In this document: positions 6,496 to 8,229 of the stretch, piece by piece
How positions within the stretch are numbered: the first letter of the stretch is position 1
How the letters are laid out: each line of letters starts with the position of its first letter
Assembly (NCBI GenBank): GCA_937910255.1
Contig: CALEOQ010000366.1
Location: 1-8,229, forward strand
Direction: 5' to 3'
Length of the DNA: 8,229 nt
From: an uncultured Caulobacteraceae bacterium
GTDB lineage: Bacteria; Pseudomonadota; Alphaproteobacteria; Caulobacterales; Caulobacteraceae
Program-made: the position numbers and the translations under genes
Notes under the pieces: model-generated
The model's database searches: none
Seen by the model: only the letters and a program-made list of their open reading frames with translations
Told to the model about the DNA's origin: nothing

Positions 6496-6499
<4 letters not shown>
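5054..6499 (+). CDS. mutA: Methylmalonyl-CoA mutase small (beta) subunit
   Basis: This 481-aa protein is the non-catalytic partner of MutB in the adenosylcobalamin-dependent mutase that turns methylmalonyl-CoA into succinyl-CoA. It has the mutase barrel: LTIAPLYGP (43-51), RAWDLRGF (66-73), the AEADYFLTIAKLRAARLVWA helix region (254-273), RDPWTNMLRLTSAGFGA (299-315) and DPAAGSGYMEALTDQIARAA (361-380). It ends soon after PLPPVRLSEPFE (461-472), so the C-terminal flavodoxin-like cobalamin-type domain present in longer MutA proteins (over 600 aa in Propionibacterium) is absent. Short forms of this kind occur in several bacteria. ATG 5054 is the first possible Met; AGGGG is only 2 bases upstream, a poor ribosome-binding spacing that suits a leaderless start. 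The stop overlaps the apparent start of mutB. Confidence 0.93.
6481..6485 (+). promoter_or_regulatory. Ribosome-binding site for mutB
   Basis: GGAGG inside the end of mutA lies 10 bases before the CTG at 6496. No ATG, GTG or TTG exists in the mutB frame between the upstream in-frame stop (6457-6459) and 6694. This site is therefore the main sequence evidence that translation of mutB begins at 6496 and not at the internal ATG 6694. Confidence 0.6.

Positions 6500-8229
<1,730 letters not shown>

Overview
The window is GC-rich DNA from an alphaproteobacterium. The protein types, the strong G/C preference at codon third positions and one Caulobacter-like promoter suggest Caulobacterales (Caulobacter or Phenylobacterium type). 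This assignment is an inference, because no rRNA or other marker gene is present. Coding is dense and the genes look chromosomal. I see no phage, IS, CRISPR, tRNA or rRNA.

Layout. Bases 7-64 are not genomic. They align without gaps to the 58-nt Illumina TruSeq universal (P5/read 1) adapter, with 51 of 58 bases identical, so the window probably starts at an untrimmed contig end. Bases 65-150 hold the last codons of an unidentified plus-strand protein, followed by a bidirectional hairpin terminator. On the minus strand, 222-806 encodes a small FAS1 (fasciclin) lipoprotein. From 999 to 3639 a tight plus-strand operon encodes an ABC-2 type transporter of the COG4586/COG4587/COG3694 kind (one ATPase and two permeases). 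The convergent gap 3640-3874 contains two different palindromic repeat elements. A nitronate monooxygenase-family gene lies on the minus strand (3875-4879). It is divergent from mutA (5054-6499) and mutB (6496 to the window edge), the two subunits of adenosylcobalamin-dependent methylmalonyl-CoA mutase.

How the genes work together. MutA and MutB should form a heterodimer that converts methylmalonyl-CoA to succinyl-CoA, the last step in feeding propionyl-CoA into the TCA cycle. MutB carries the active site, and its cobalamin domain should lie just past the window edge. MutA here consists only of the barrel domain. The nitronate monooxygenase-like gene shares the upstream region with mutAB; a functional link is possible but unproven. 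The ABC operon is a self-contained transporter of unknown substrate.

I did not find a new biological system. The points most worth checking are the adapter at the window start, the apparent CTG start codon of mutB (overlapping the mutA stop as CTGA in place of the usual ATGA), an Arg-to-Asn change at a CoA-contact position in MutB, a possible leaderless promoter for mutA, and the two palindromic elements.
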